Assembly: GCA_050288705.1 (NCBI GenBank)
Contig: JBNKEI010000146.1
Coordinates: forward strand, 1-38,401
Direction: 5' to 3'
DNA length: 38,401 nucleotides
From: JBNKEI01 sp050288705
GTDB taxonomy: Bacteria; Myxococcota; Myxococcia; Myxococcales; UBA5297
Of the stretch, positions 1-8,165 are shown piece after piece. Position 1 is the first letter of the stretch; each line of letters starts with the position of its first letter. The notes under the pieces are model-generated. The model worked only from the letters and a program-made list of their open reading frames with translations, had not been told where the DNA came from and made no database searches. Both the position numbers and the translations under genes were made by a program.

Positions 1-61
1 ATTCTGCTGCTTTTTCTTGTGCTTGCTTTATCAGCGCTGCTCGCTCTTGCTCGCTTGTCAT
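1..61 (-). CDS. 5' end of an unknown gene running off the left edge
   Basis: An ATG at 59-61 on the minus strand opens a frame of 20 codons (MTSEQERAALIKQAQEKAAE) that continues past base 1. It is preceded by a clear Shine-Dalgarno AAGGAGA at 66-72 with good spacing. The visible residues are charged and look helical, without a signal peptide. Too little is present to name a family. The ribosome site lies inside a small inverted repeat (see the next entry). An overlapping frame starting at the ATG near 84-86 is less likely because it has no ribosome site. Confidence 0.5.
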   Translation of the reverse strand, partial: MTSEQERAALIKQAQEKAAE

Positions 62-85
62 TGGGTCTCCTTCTTTGGTGACCCA
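62..85 (-). promoter_or_regulatory. Hairpin enclosing the ribosome binding site of the left-edge gene
   Basis: TGGGTC (62-67) and GACCCA (80-85) are perfect inverted 6-mers separated by 12 nt. On the minus strand the loop and the 3' arm contain the AAGGAGA ribosome site directly before the ATG at 61, so folding could limit ribosome access. The structure is seen in the sequence; the regulatory role is inference. Confidence 0.3.
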
Positions 86-248
86 TGACACTACTCCGCT
101 GGTTTTTACCTTTCATGCAGGCTTGCCGAAAAGACACAAAACGTTGACTGAATAAGATTGCTCCAACACCAAACTTTTTTATATGTCGAATGCCTTTTTC
201 TCGAATCTTTTTACGTTGCCAAACGAAAATGGAGGCTAATAAAATATT

Positions 249-467
249 TTACATTGCTGTTATCAAGCTCGGGTCACGAGCGGGAAATGGTCGTAGCCAT
301 TTTGGAAATGAAAGAACCCATTGTCTATAAGGAACATATGGAAGAACACGATCGACCAAGTGAGCCGCGGTATCATGCATTCGTCTTGCTCCACAAGAGG
401 GACATAGTCCTCGACCTTTCAGTACAGCCAAATTGAGAGAAATTGTTTCGCAATGGAACATTGACAA
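249..467 (-). pseudogene. IS91/ISCR-type transposase relic (zinc-binding N-terminal part)
   Basis: A 72-codon minus-strand frame reads KGRGLCPSCGARRM, then DTAAHLVDRVLP and RQWVLSFP. This matches the zinc-binding region and the start of the Y2 transposase domain of IS91-like transposases (family knowledge). Full proteins of this type are about 350-500 aa. Here the frame stops just after the RQWVLSFP stretch and the upstream Cys pair is degraded, so it is a dead fragment. It opens with a TTG without a ribosome site. The plus-strand frame over the same bases is a shadow. Confidence 0.7.
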
Positions 468-584
468 TCGGAACTGGTTCGAGGTGTCAAACTTATAAAA
501 TTTGCCAAATTTCCCGATTTTTCTATCCCAGGTGACCTATATTCTAGGGTCCGATAACATTTATTGGATTGCAACTCACAGTGA

Positions 585-609
585 CTCCCTCTCCTTCTGG
601 GAGAGGGAG
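585..609. repeat. Palindromic hairpin repeat (CCCTCTCC..GGAGAGGG type)
   Basis: A perfect 10-bp stem, CTCCCTCTCC (585-594) against GGAGAGGGAG (600-609), has a 5-nt loop. It sits 44 bp past the stop of the minus-strand kinase gene. There is no T-run after it on the minus strand, so it is either a weak terminator or a dispersed palindrome. Similar sequences are common intergenic repeats in many genomes. Confidence 0.5.
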
Positions 610-652
610 GGACCGCGAAAAGGGGTCTTGGGGAATTTTGGACCCTCCTTAT

Positions 653-2659
653 TTATTTGGCGACTAGGGCTCCCAGCAGTGTGCCAATTGCACCCGTAGC
701 AATCGCGGCAATTGCCACTTTTTTCTTCATGCTAACTAAATCGGAAGCCGCCATTATTTCTGTCTGAAGTTCATGATGAATGTGCTTGATAGATTCCAAA
801 AGTTGTCGAGCTGCTTGCGAACCGCGAGTAGTACGGGTAGGAACAAAACTATCAGGTCTTCCTCGCACCATAGCTCGCAAAATTACAACCATTAATTCAT
901 CGCGCCAATAAGGCTCAATAATTGCGGAACGCCTTTTTCGGTACCCGTCATCACGGAAAAGCGCTTTCGCATTTAGTTGGAGTGAACGATCGGTTAAAGT
1001 GCCTACAAAGTTACTTAACCGCTCTACTTCGTTTTCATTTTCCGTTAAAATAAAATAAAATAATGCGCCTAAAGCATAAATATCATGGGCTTCACTTAGC
1101 TGGCGAACTAATTCAAATTGTTGATTGTCAAGATTGGTGGGGGGAGAGCCTCTAAACTTTGCATAAAAGTAATCGTTTTGTGTGTTGGAGGAAGTATCTA
1201 TTTCTAAGATTTCTAGCGCATGATTGTAATCAACATCGCGAATATCATTGATGATATCGGTCACTTCTATAGTGGTGCGCAGTCTGCTAGGAATAAGAAC
1301 GCGATCGTTTTCAAATATTAATTGCTGACCAATTCTTTGTCGACGTAGTTTTGCTTCCGGCGACAAAAATGGATGTTTAGTATTTCCAGTTGCTTCGTCT
1401 TCTTCATACCAACTTCGACTAGGTTCGTTACGATCGGAAAGCCCAAAATCTATGACTTGCAAAGCATAACTAGGGTGACTAATAATGTCCTTTAATATGC
1501 CTCGTAGTGAAGATTTCTTTGGAGAATAAGCTTCACCGCTTAAAGTCGCACCGGAATTTGCTGACAAGCCGGTGGAACAAAGCATAATATTGTCGGGAGC
1601 AAGATCCTTGTGAATTATCTTTTTTTCGGAATGTAGCCAGGCAACGGCTTCTGCAAGTTGAACCATAAGGCCTATTTTTTCAAGCAAGATTGTTTTCTTA
1701 AAAATAACCTCTAAAGAATTTTGTTCTAACTCGTCGCGCACCATCTGCAAAGTTCGAAGATGCCAACCGTCGCCTTTTTGCGCGCGTAAATTCTTTGATT
1801 TAGAGAATAGTTGATGTTTTTGAATTAATTGCTGAATGTCGGTTCTACGCTTCTTGAGAAAATCAAAAAGATTGAAATCCAACAACTCCAGCACCACTGC
1901 TTCTCGGTCCACAAAATTTAAAATAGTACTTCGATGAGTTCCTCGTTTGGAGGCGCAGCAAGGTTTGGCGGCTGGTCGGAAAAGCTCGTCTTCTCTTTCG
2001 GAAAGAAACCTAGCGGAAAGGTGATAATTGCACTTAGGGCACTTTAATGCAGGAAATCGGTCATAATGAGAGTCATCCCTTTGCAGAGGCGCATTACATC
2101 CTTGCGGGCATAATGGATGATAAATATTTCCGCACGAGCACAGCACCATGGGGGCCAGAAAAACTACATCTAAAGTATGGACTACATTGACCGAATGCCC
2201 CGAACTGATTTCTTTAAGAAGATCAATTTCCTGTTTGAATAGTCGTTCAGCAGACTTATTGGCATAATCATGCAATATTTTTATGGCAACATTGCGAACC
2301 GGATTCCCTGAGCTGAATTGGCGACCAAGGTATACCTTAGCGAACTTACCGTGCCCAAGTGACACTGGCACTGCATCACCGTCGCTGTTGCGATCAATCA
2401 TGAAGTCGTAGGTAATATTCGCACAGATTGGTGCTCTACCACTCCCTTCCAGAAAGCTTGCGGCAGACGAGTTCTCAATTCTGGTTAGTTGAATGGGATT
2501 TCTGCTGTTTTTTACGCTGGTGGCAGAAAGCTTGTCGGCAGGAATTTTTGGAGGAACGCGAGTACTAGCCTCAGCAGGTTTTTTAATCTGAACCGTTTCA
2601 TCATTGTTAGTGAATGTTGCTTGCTGAGTACTGGAATTGGTCACATTGTTTTCGTTCAC
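653..2659 (-). CDS. Atypical Ser/Thr protein kinase with zinc-ribbon-like insert and C-terminal anchor
   Basis: This 668-aa Hanks-type kinase has a Ser/Thr-rich N-terminus (1-80), a glycine loop LGHGKFAKVY (101-110), Lys127 (VAIKIL), an HKDLAPDN catalytic loop (Asp352, Asn357) and DFG at 404-406. Between the N-lobe helix and the hinge is a Cys-rich insert of about 65 residues (Cys174, 176, 184, 188, 207, 210, 234, 235; CPQGC, CPKC) that looks like one or two zinc ribbons. Another long insert separates DFG from the helical C-lobe. Residues 644-668 (KKK followed by a small hydrophobic segment) look like a C-terminal membrane anchor, which would leave the kinase in the cytoplasm. The GTG start has AGGGGAAG before it. 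It follows the upstream kinase by 14 bp, so the two are likely co-transcribed. Confidence 0.88.
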   Translation of the reverse strand: MNENNVTNSSTQQATFTNNDETVQIKKPAEASTRVPPKIPADKLSATSVKNSRNPIQLTRIENSSAASFLEGSGRAPICANITYDFMIDRNSDGDAVPVSLGHGKFAKVYLGRQFSSGNPVRNVAIKILHDYANKSAERLFKQEIDLLKEISSGHSVNVVHTLDVVFLAPMVLCSCGNIYHPLCPQGCNAPLQRDDSHYDRFPALKCPKCNYHLSARFLSEREDELFRPAAKPCCASKRGTHRSTILNFVDREAVVLELLDFNLFDFLKKRRTDIQQLIQKHQLFSKSKNLRAQKGDGWHLRTLQMVRDELEQNSLEVIFKKTILLEKIGLMVQLAEAVAWLHSEKKIIHKDLAPDNIMLCSTGLSANSGATLSGEAYSPKKSSLRGILKDIISHPSYALQVIDFGLSDRNEPSRSWYEEDEATGNTKHPFLSPEAKLRRQRIGQQLIFENDRVLIPSRLRTTIEVTDIINDIRDVDYNHALEILEIDTSSNTQNDYFYAKFRGSPPTNLDNQQFELVRQLSEAHDIYALGALFYFILTENENEVERLSNFVGTLTDRSLQLNAKALFRDDGYRKRRSAIIEPYWRDELMVVILRAMVRGRPDSFVPTRTTRGSQAARQLLESIKHIHHELQTEIMAASDLVSMKKKVAIAAIATGAIGTLLGALVAK

Positions 2660-2673
2660 AAGCTTCCCCTGAA

Positions 2674-4218
2674 TTATCGATGACGAGCCCTGATAGCTAC
2701 GGCATGAATTTGTTTTTTTGCCTGGTTCACTATGTAAAACGTAGCTAGCTGTTGGGATTGATCGTTACATGTTGTAAGGACGATGCCGATTTCTGTCTGA
2801 ACCAAGCTCATTGTTTGGCTGGTCGATTCTTGATAGGTGCTGGCGCAATAAATGCGCAGTGATTCTGCTCGGCGATGTCCAATTTCAAAATAAATTCTTT
2901 CTAGCCGTGAAGGGATTACAAGTCGGTCTATCCGGGTAGCCGGGTTATGAATATCATGATACATGCCTAAGCGTTTTCCATTAACCGATGCCTTTCGCGG
3001 ATTTATTTCTATGCGCAAGCAGTTGCTTTCTGCAAGTACCCAAAGGCCAACAGGCATTGTAATGCCTGGTAATAATAATGTTTGAGGGGCTGACCCCATT
3101 ACGTAAGACACTAATTGGTTGGCAAGAATTAAACGAAAACCTGTTTTTAAATCGATTTCTATTGGTTTGCTGTCTTGCGGAACAATAATGTGTTTTAAAT
3201 TATTATAAAGACCACTGCTAAAACTTGGTATAACTCGGTCAGTTGCAAACTCACAATCAAGCGGAGAAGGGGAAGCTCTCTTAAGTGAGATGCCAATTTG
3301 TTGAAAATATCGCGAGCCGGACGCAGGGGTTACATAATCATTGCTGTGTTCCTGAACAATTTTCTCCAACTCATCAGCAAATGCGGCAGCACTGCTGGGA
3401 CGAGAAGCTGGATTTTTTGATAAGGACCGCTTTACCAAATTGCTTAGAGTAAAAGGTATGTGCGGATACAGACTGCTAAGAAATGGAGCTTCCTCATGGG
3501 CGGTGGCAAACACTGATGCCTCTGGAGTTTTGCGTAAAAATAGCGGTTTGCCGGTTATTAATTCATGAATAATTATTCCTAATGAAAAGATATCTGATGC
3601 ACTAGTCGGGGATTCACAGCGTACTTGCTCGGGTGAAGCGTAGCCAAATTTACCTTTGAATGCTTGCTGAGTGCTTTCTGCTTGTCTATTCTTTGACCAT
3701 GCTATTCCAAAATCAATTACTTTTATAATTCCTTCCGGAAGTAACATAAGATTATTGGGCGATACGTCCCTATGGACCACGAAAAGCGGTTCTCCGCATG
3801 GAGATGATAATCCGTGAATAGCATGTAATCCGTGTGCGGCCTGTTTAATTAATGTCACAGCAAGTTGCCAGGGAATAGGCATTTTGGTTTTTTTTCGATA
3901 CTCATTAAGTAATTCAGCCAAAGACCGACCAGGCAAATACTCCATCACCAAGAACAGTTGCCCATTTTCTTCCCCAACTTCAAAAATCTGCACCACGTTA
4001 GGATGGTTTATGCGTGACAGCAGCCTTGCCTCGTCAAGAAACATTGGTTTCGCTTGGGGATAGTCGATTGCCAAATTTTGGTCGAGTAGCTTGAGAGCAA
4101 AACAGCGATCAAAACCACCAATCCCCTTTCTTCTGGCAAGAAAAATAGTACCCATCCCGCCTTTGCCTAGCTTGCCGAGTAACTCATAGTTTCCTATTCT
4201 TGCCACCCTGTTGCTCAT
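2674..4218 (-). CDS. Hanks-type Ser/Thr protein kinase (PknB-like) with C-terminal extension
   Basis: This 514-aa protein has a complete kinase domain at about 10-290: GKLGKGGMG at 15-23, Lys43 (ALKLL), HRDVSPNN with Asp151, DFG at 169-171 and an ASPEQ activation-segment end. The HRDVSPNN form is usual in myxobacterial kinases (family knowledge). Residues from about 300 to 514 match no domain I can name; no transmembrane segment or PASTA repeat is visible, so it is probably cytoplasmic. The ATG at 4218 starts just before the kinase core (MSNRVARIGNYELL); the ribosome site is weak. It is the first gene of a likely two-kinase operon. Substrates are unknown. Confidence 0.92.
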   Translation of the reverse strand: MSNRVARIGNYELLGKLGKGGMGTIFLARRKGIGGFDRCFALKLLDQNLAIDYPQAKPMFLDEARLLSRINHPNVVQIFEVGEENGQLFLVMEYLPGRSLAELLNEYRKKTKMPIPWQLAVTLIKQAAHGLHAIHGLSSPCGEPLFVVHRDVSPNNLMLLPEGIIKVIDFGIAWSKNRQAESTQQAFKGKFGYASPEQVRCESPTSASDIFSLGIIIHELITGKPLFLRKTPEASVFATAHEEAPFLSSLYPHIPFTLSNLVKRSLSKNPASRPSSAAAFADELEKIVQEHSNDYVTPASGSRYFQQIGISLKRASPSPLDCEFATDRVIPSFSSGLYNNLKHIIVPQDSKPIEIDLKTGFRLILANQLVSYVMGSAPQTLLLPGITMPVGLWVLAESNCLRIEINPRKASVNGKRLGMYHDIHNPATRIDRLVIPSRLERIYFEIGHRRAESLRIYCASTYQESTSQTMSLVQTEIGIVLTTCNDQSQQLATFYIVNQAKKQIHAVAIRARHR

Positions 4219-4315
4219 GCGGGTAGCCTAGCGATATCAAGTTGATCTGGCAAGGATTAGACTGAAGGCTTATCTGCCATGCATAGGGAGCTATCACTTG
4301 ATTTCAAGTAGGATG

Positions 4316-5260
4316 CTAGAAAGCCGATACCGCTTCTGTGGCTGGGGACGGGCTGCCAAAAGCTGCAATCTCAAGAGCTAGTCGTTCCATTTCGTCGTAA
4401 GTAGCAGTAATTACCTGAAAACAAGAAGGATCGGCCAGCACTCGCGAAACTAGTTTGTGATGAAGAGAATGACCAGATTTATGCGCTTTAAGATGTCCGA
4501 TAACCGGCATTCCGAATAAGAAAACGTCGCCCATGGCATCGAGTATTTTATGGCGAACAAACTCGTCGGGAAAGCGCAGGCCATCGGGATTCAAAATGCT
4601 GAAATTGTCTACTATAATGGCGTTTTCCGGTGACCCGCCTTTGGCTAGCCCGGCTTTTTTCAGAGCTTCCACGTCCCGTAAAAACCCAAAAGTACGCGCT
4701 CGGGAAATTTCTTTTTGAAATGCACCTGTAGAAAAGGAGAGTTGGTATGATTGGTCGCTGATGAGCGGATGCTTGAAGTCGATATTGCAACTCACTGCAA
4801 ATTGATTTGCTGGCGAAAAGCTCGCTTCGCGATCGCCTTCTTGCACTGTTACTGTTCGTCGTATTACCAAGAAACTCTTTGGTTTTCGCTGTTCTACAAT
4901 TCCCGCGGTGCGTAAAAGATAACAAAAAGGCGCTGCCGAACCGTCTAGTATGGGTATCTCTGGCCCATCTAGCTCTACTCGCAAATTATCAATTCCCAAC
5001 CCGTTTAGGGCAGCGCAAAGATGCTCCACCGTGCCTATTCGTACTTTGTTGCTTCCTAATGATGTGGCAAAGGAAGTGTCCACTACATACTCGGAGCGGG
5101 CAGGTATTTCCGGAGCGCCCAAAATATCCAGGCGGCGAAAGGTAACTCCATGATTAACCGGAGCGGGCCTCAGACGCAGCGTTACCGGCGCCCCGCTATG
5201 TAGTCCGATGCCTGAGCATCGAATTTCTATACCAATGGTTCGCTGCAAAAGCTGATCCAT
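4316..5260 (-). CDS. lpxC: UDP-3-O-acyl-N-acetylglucosamine deacetylase (LpxC)
   Basis: LpxC removes the acetyl group from UDP-3-O-acyl-GlcNAc, the committed zinc-dependent cytoplasmic step of lipid A synthesis. The 314-aa length is normal. The zinc ligands are visible: His in GTVEHLCAA, His and Asp in RHKILDAMGD, and the catalytic-site His region GHSLHHKL. The substrate loop DGPEIPILDGSAAPF is also present. It shows the organism makes LPS-type lipid A. The ATG start has no strong ribosome site. It lies on the same strand as the kinases (98-bp gap) and downstream of the DUF1844 gene across a 323-bp gap that probably holds its promoter. Confidence 0.96.
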   Translation of the reverse strand: MDQLLQRTIGIEIRCSGIGLHSGAPVTLRLRPAPVNHGVTFRRLDILGAPEIPARSEYVVDTSFATSLGSNKVRIGTVEHLCAALNGLGIDNLRVELDGPEIPILDGSAAPFCYLLRTAGIVEQRKPKSFLVIRRTVTVQEGDREASFSPANQFAVSCNIDFKHPLISDQSYQLSFSTGAFQKEISRARTFGFLRDVEALKKAGLAKGGSPENAIIVDNFSILNPDGLRFPDEFVRHKILDAMGDVFLFGMPVIGHLKAHKSGHSLHHKLVSRVLADPSCFQVITATYDEMERLALEIAAFGSPSPATEAVSAF

Positions 5261-5583
5261 AAATTTGCCAGTTGTTTCTCTGTGATTGAACTAGTGTTTG
5301 AGCCCTGTTGTCCTCAACGGCAAAGGTATTGATGCAAGTGTGGCGCCAAGATACAAAGAATCGCGGCTTTGCTCGTTATTATGTTCAAGTTGCTTAAATT
5401 GTTCATGTTTAAGAATTTTTTCTGTCCGGAAAACTTGCTTGTCTGTGCATTGGTTGAAAAAAACTGTACTCTTGCCTCAAAACTTATGACATTGCTGTCG
5501 CAACTAGGAACAGTGTGCAAACGTTACAGCACCCCATTCAGAGCGAGCAAGCCAAGAAACCCATAAGATTCGAAAAGCTCCAT
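5261..5583. other. Intergenic region between DUF1844 gene and lpxC
   Basis: This 323-bp AT-rich stretch contains only short frames on both strands without ribosome sites or recognisable proteins. No tRNA fold and no strong terminator was seen. Its position suggests it carries the lpxC promoter, but no convincing -35/-10 pair can be picked by eye. Confidence 0.4.
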
Positions 5584-5976
5584 TTACGAACTTTTTTGAA
5601 CATCGCAGAAGCGTATTCGCAAATCGTAAAGAAGGGTGTCTAGAAGCTTAGACTCTTCTGTAGTCAGATTGTTTTTAGTTTTTTCTTCGAGTAGAGCAAG
5701 AATATCGATTGATTGCTTTGCTAAGGGCAAGTTCTTTTCGGTTTGGCCTGTATCTGGGCTGGGGGTTTGGCCTAGATGAATGAGAACTGAGGAAGCTAGC
5801 GATAGGCAGAAGGTAGTGAAATCCATGGTGGGGGAGGGAGGGCAGTTTATGTCTTGCATCTCCCATCCAGGACCCTTTACTGATCGGCTGCTCTCTTCTG
5901 CTTTATTGCTAGCTGGCCGAGAAAAAATATTTTCTTGTCCAGGATATTTTTCCGGGGATTCGTCGTTTGGAACCAT
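5584..5976 (-). CDS. DUF1844 family protein
   Basis: This 130-aa protein has a variable N-terminus followed by the DUF1844 core from about residue 50: DFTTFCLSLASSVLIHLGQ, then LAKQSIDILALLEEKT and LLDTLLYDLRIRF. The family is small, mostly helical and found in Deltaproteobacteria, Planctomycetes and relatives; its function is unknown. I chose the ATG at 5976 because GGGAGGGAAAGG lies just upstream, whereas the GTG at 6000 has no ribosome site. It follows the acidic protein gene by 50 bp and is probably in the same transcript. Confidence 0.85.
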   Translation of the reverse strand: MVPNDESPEKYPGQENIFSRPASNKAEESSRSVKGPGWEMQDINCPPSPTMDFTTFCLSLASSVLIHLGQTPSPDTGQTEKNLPLAKQSIDILALLEEKTKNNLTTEESKLLDTLLYDLRIRFCDVQKSS

Positions 5977-6026
5977 TTTGGAGCCTTTCCCTCCCGACAC
6001 GGGCGGGACAGCGTAAATGTGATGAG

Positions 6027-6275
6027 TTAAGCAATTTCTTTTTCGCCGTCCTCTTTATTGTCTTCCTCGTCTACGTTTGATTCCTCTTCGTCTGATTCCT
6101 CGTCTACGTCTGATTCCTCGTCGTCTTCATCTTCATCCTCTTCATTTAGGGTCAGAGCCAGGTCAGGCAGCGACTGGAGATAAAGATCGTATTCTTGCTT
6201 GGTTAAAAGACCTCTGCTGATCATGCGCTCATAGGTGCGTTTGTCGTAAAGCTTGGGATCTATGTTCTGCGTCAT
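6027..6275 (-). CDS. Small acidic conserved hypothetical protein
   Basis: This 82-aa protein starts MTQNIDPKLYDKRTYERMIS and ends in a long Asp/Glu/Ser tail of DEESD-like repeats. The ATG at 6275 has an AAAGGAG ribosome site about 7 nt upstream, so the 44 extra codons of the longer open frame are rejected. N-termini of the 'IDPKLYDKRT..R.I..G' form occur in myxobacterial and other deltaproteobacterial small proteins (recollection, not searched), with no known function. The acidic tail is encoded by short imprecise DNA repeats, so length variation between strains is likely. It is probably co-transcribed with the DUF1844 gene. Confidence 0.8.
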   Translation of the reverse strand: MTQNIDPKLYDKRTYERMISRGLLTKQEYDLYLQSLPDLALTLNEEDEDEDDEESDVDEESDEEESNVDEEDNKEDGEKEIA

Positions 6276-6427
6276 CTTCCGTATCTCCTTTGTATCCCCA
6301 TTAGGTATCTTAATGAGCGCTTTTATAGAGATGGAGTGGCTTGCTGTCAAACGTCGATCAGAAATCGTCAGAAACCCACCAGAAACAACCCGCCTTGTCT
6401 TCAATCCCCTTCAGTTCTGAGAGAGCT

Positions 6428-7636
6428 TCAACCATTTATTTGTTCAATCCTTTGATCGATACGCCTTACTGCTTCTTGGAACAGGCTAGATTCGACTAAT
6501 AAGCTTAAAACAATAAACCCCTCTTGAAGAAAATCAAAATAAAAACCGGGGTAAACCAGCACATCGTCATAGTCCAAGAATTTTAGACACCATTCTAACT
6601 CGGAAAGAATCCGTGGGAGCCTGATGATGGCATTCCACCCTCCCTCGACACGTAGTGGTTGCCATGCACTGGTGGGCTTATGTAGTCGGTGAAGTATATG
6701 GAGGTTGTGCTGAAGGCGATTAATTAAGGGAGCTTGAATACTTTGGTACTGCCCCAAAATCGCTTTTAAAGCAAGCTGAGCAGGGGTGTTGGCAGAGAGA
6801 AAAGTGTCGGAAATCATTTCCAATTTTTGCATGGATTTTTCCACCAGGTTTTGGGGGCCAGTGACTACCATCCAGGCAATCTTCCATTGGGGGAGTAGTG
6901 CAACCTTGGAAAGGCCGCTTAAAGAAAAGGAAAGGATTTCGGTTTGTTGTAATGCGCTACGTGCTCGCGGACTATGCGAAAGTTCGGAAGAAAGAGAATA
7001 GTCAGCGAATACTTCGTCACAAATCAACGCAATCCCGTACTTCTGACACAAGTTAGTTAAATAAGATAATTCGTTCAGTTTAATATAGGAGCCAGTAGGA
7101 TGGTTGGGGTGTACTGCCACAATAGCGCGAGTTCGTGGGCTAATACTTCGTTCTAACAAGTCCTGAGCAAAATGCCATTCTCCATCATAAAGCAAGGGGT
7201 AGGTTACTAAACGAACTAATTCTAGCTTCGCTAACCACTCCAATAGAGGATAGCTTGGCGCAGGAACAAGAATTTCTTCTCCCGGATTGGTTAGTAGCTT
7301 AAAAAGAAAAGAATAAGCTTCGCTAGTAGAGGCGGTTATGAGAATGCGTTCCACCGGCGCAAGCAAATTTCGCTCTTTATAGTAGTTAGCTATAGCTTCT
7401 CGCGCAGAATCTAATCCTAAGGGATGAGGTTGGTAAGCGCTCATTTGTGGAGGAGCAAAAATGCAAGGATCGTGAGTGGAGACAAGTGCCTTGGTAGGAT
7501 TAGACTCGGTTAGGTCAATAAGAGTACTAGGTAGCGACTTACGATTGGCAATCGCCAGGGAAAGAGGGTTGGACTGGTTGCTCCAAAAAGTTCGGGTAGA
7601 AAACTGCAAAGGGGGGTTGATGCTGTCGGTTTTCAT
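6428..7636 (-). CDS. Pyridoxal-phosphate aminotransferase, class I/II
   Basis: This 402-aa fold-type I PLP enzyme has the usual landmarks: the Asn178 region (HPNHPTGSY), Asp207 in CDEVFADY contacting the pyridine nitrogen, and the Schiff-base Lys244 in SGLSKVALLPQWKIAWM. The N-terminal DLTESNPTKA and YQPHPLGLDSAREAIANYY stretches fit the aspartate/alanine/aromatic aminotransferase group. The amino-acid substrate cannot be assigned from sequence. It is cytoplasmic. It is divergent from an acetyltransferase gene only 48 bp away, so the two promoters must overlap or be very compact. Confidence 0.92.
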   Translation of the reverse strand: MKTDSINPPLQFSTRTFWSNQSNPLSLAIANRKSLPSTLIDLTESNPTKALVSTHDPCIFAPPQMSAYQPHPLGLDSAREAIANYYKERNLLAPVERILITASTSEAYSFLFKLLTNPGEEILVPAPSYPLLEWLAKLELVRLVTYPLLYDGEWHFAQDLLERSISPRTRAIVAVHPNHPTGSYIKLNELSYLTNLCQKYGIALICDEVFADYSLSSELSHSPRARSALQQTEILSFSLSGLSKVALLPQWKIAWMVVTGPQNLVEKSMQKLEMISDTFLSANTPAQLALKAILGQYQSIQAPLINRLQHNLHILHRLHKPTSAWQPLRVEGGWNAIIRLPRILSELEWCLKFLDYDDVLVYPGFYFDFLQEGFIVLSLLVESSLFQEAVRRIDQRIEQING

Positions 7637-7684
7637 ATTTTCATTTTCTTTTGAGTGTAGGCTAAGGAATGCTACGCTTAGTTC

Positions 7685-8164
7685 ATGACTCTCTCCAATT
7701 CAAAAATCAAAGTGGTGCAAGTGAGCAACGAAGGAGAACTTTCATCGGCGCTGGCTATTCGGGAAATTGTTTTCATTGAAGAGCAGCGAGTGCCGGAAAG
7801 TCTGGAAAGGGATGAAGATGATAGCAACGCTTTTCATTTATTGGCGTATGAAGGCGGTCATGCAATAGGAACCGGAAGGCTAATTCAATTGGGCGTTCCT
7901 CCCAGGGGGGAAGCCGGGAACTGGGGAAGAATTGGTCGCATGGCAGTATTAGCTTCCTGGCGTACCAAGGGGGTTGGTTCTATGTTACTAAACGATTTGG
8001 AGGCCGAGGCTAAGCGACGCCAGTTGGATGGGCTCCTTTTGCATGCGCAGTTATTTACTCGTGGCTTTTATTTGGGAGCGGGTTATGAAGCGGCCGGGCA
8101 GGTTTTTGAAGAAGTAGGTGTACCTCATGTGGAAATGCGCAAACGCTTACGGAATGGTTTATAG
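7685..8164 (+). CDS. GNAT family N-acetyltransferase (ElaA/YjcF-like)
   Basis: This 159-aa protein has a complete GNAT fold. IREIVFIEEQRVPE near the N-terminus is the ElaA/YjcF-type signature, RIGRMAVLASWRTKGVGSMLLNDLE is the acetyl-CoA binding motif A, and FYLGAGYEAAGQVFEEVGVPHVEM is the C-terminal part. It would transfer an acetyl group from CoA to an unknown small substrate or protein in the cytoplasm. It is the only plus-strand gene in the left third of the window and is convergent with the DUF2156 gene, whose stop lies 2 bp past this one. Confidence 0.88.
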   Translation: MTLSNSKIKVVQVSNEGELSSALAIREIVFIEEQRVPESLERDEDDSNAFHLLAYEGGHAIGTGRLIQLGVPPRGEAGNWGRIGRMAVLASWRTKGVGSMLLNDLEAEAKRRQLDGLLLHAQLFTRGFYLGAGYEAAGQVFEEVGVPHVEMRKRLRNGL

Positions 8165-8165
8165 G

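Noticed and set aside
158..436. 92-codon plus-strand frame
   Set aside because: It is the shadow of the IS91-type transposase relic on the other strand and has no ribosome site or recognisable protein.
5261..5583. Possible tRNA or small RNA in the gap before lpxC
   Set aside because: No cloverleaf or T-loop consensus and no terminator hairpin found on either strand.
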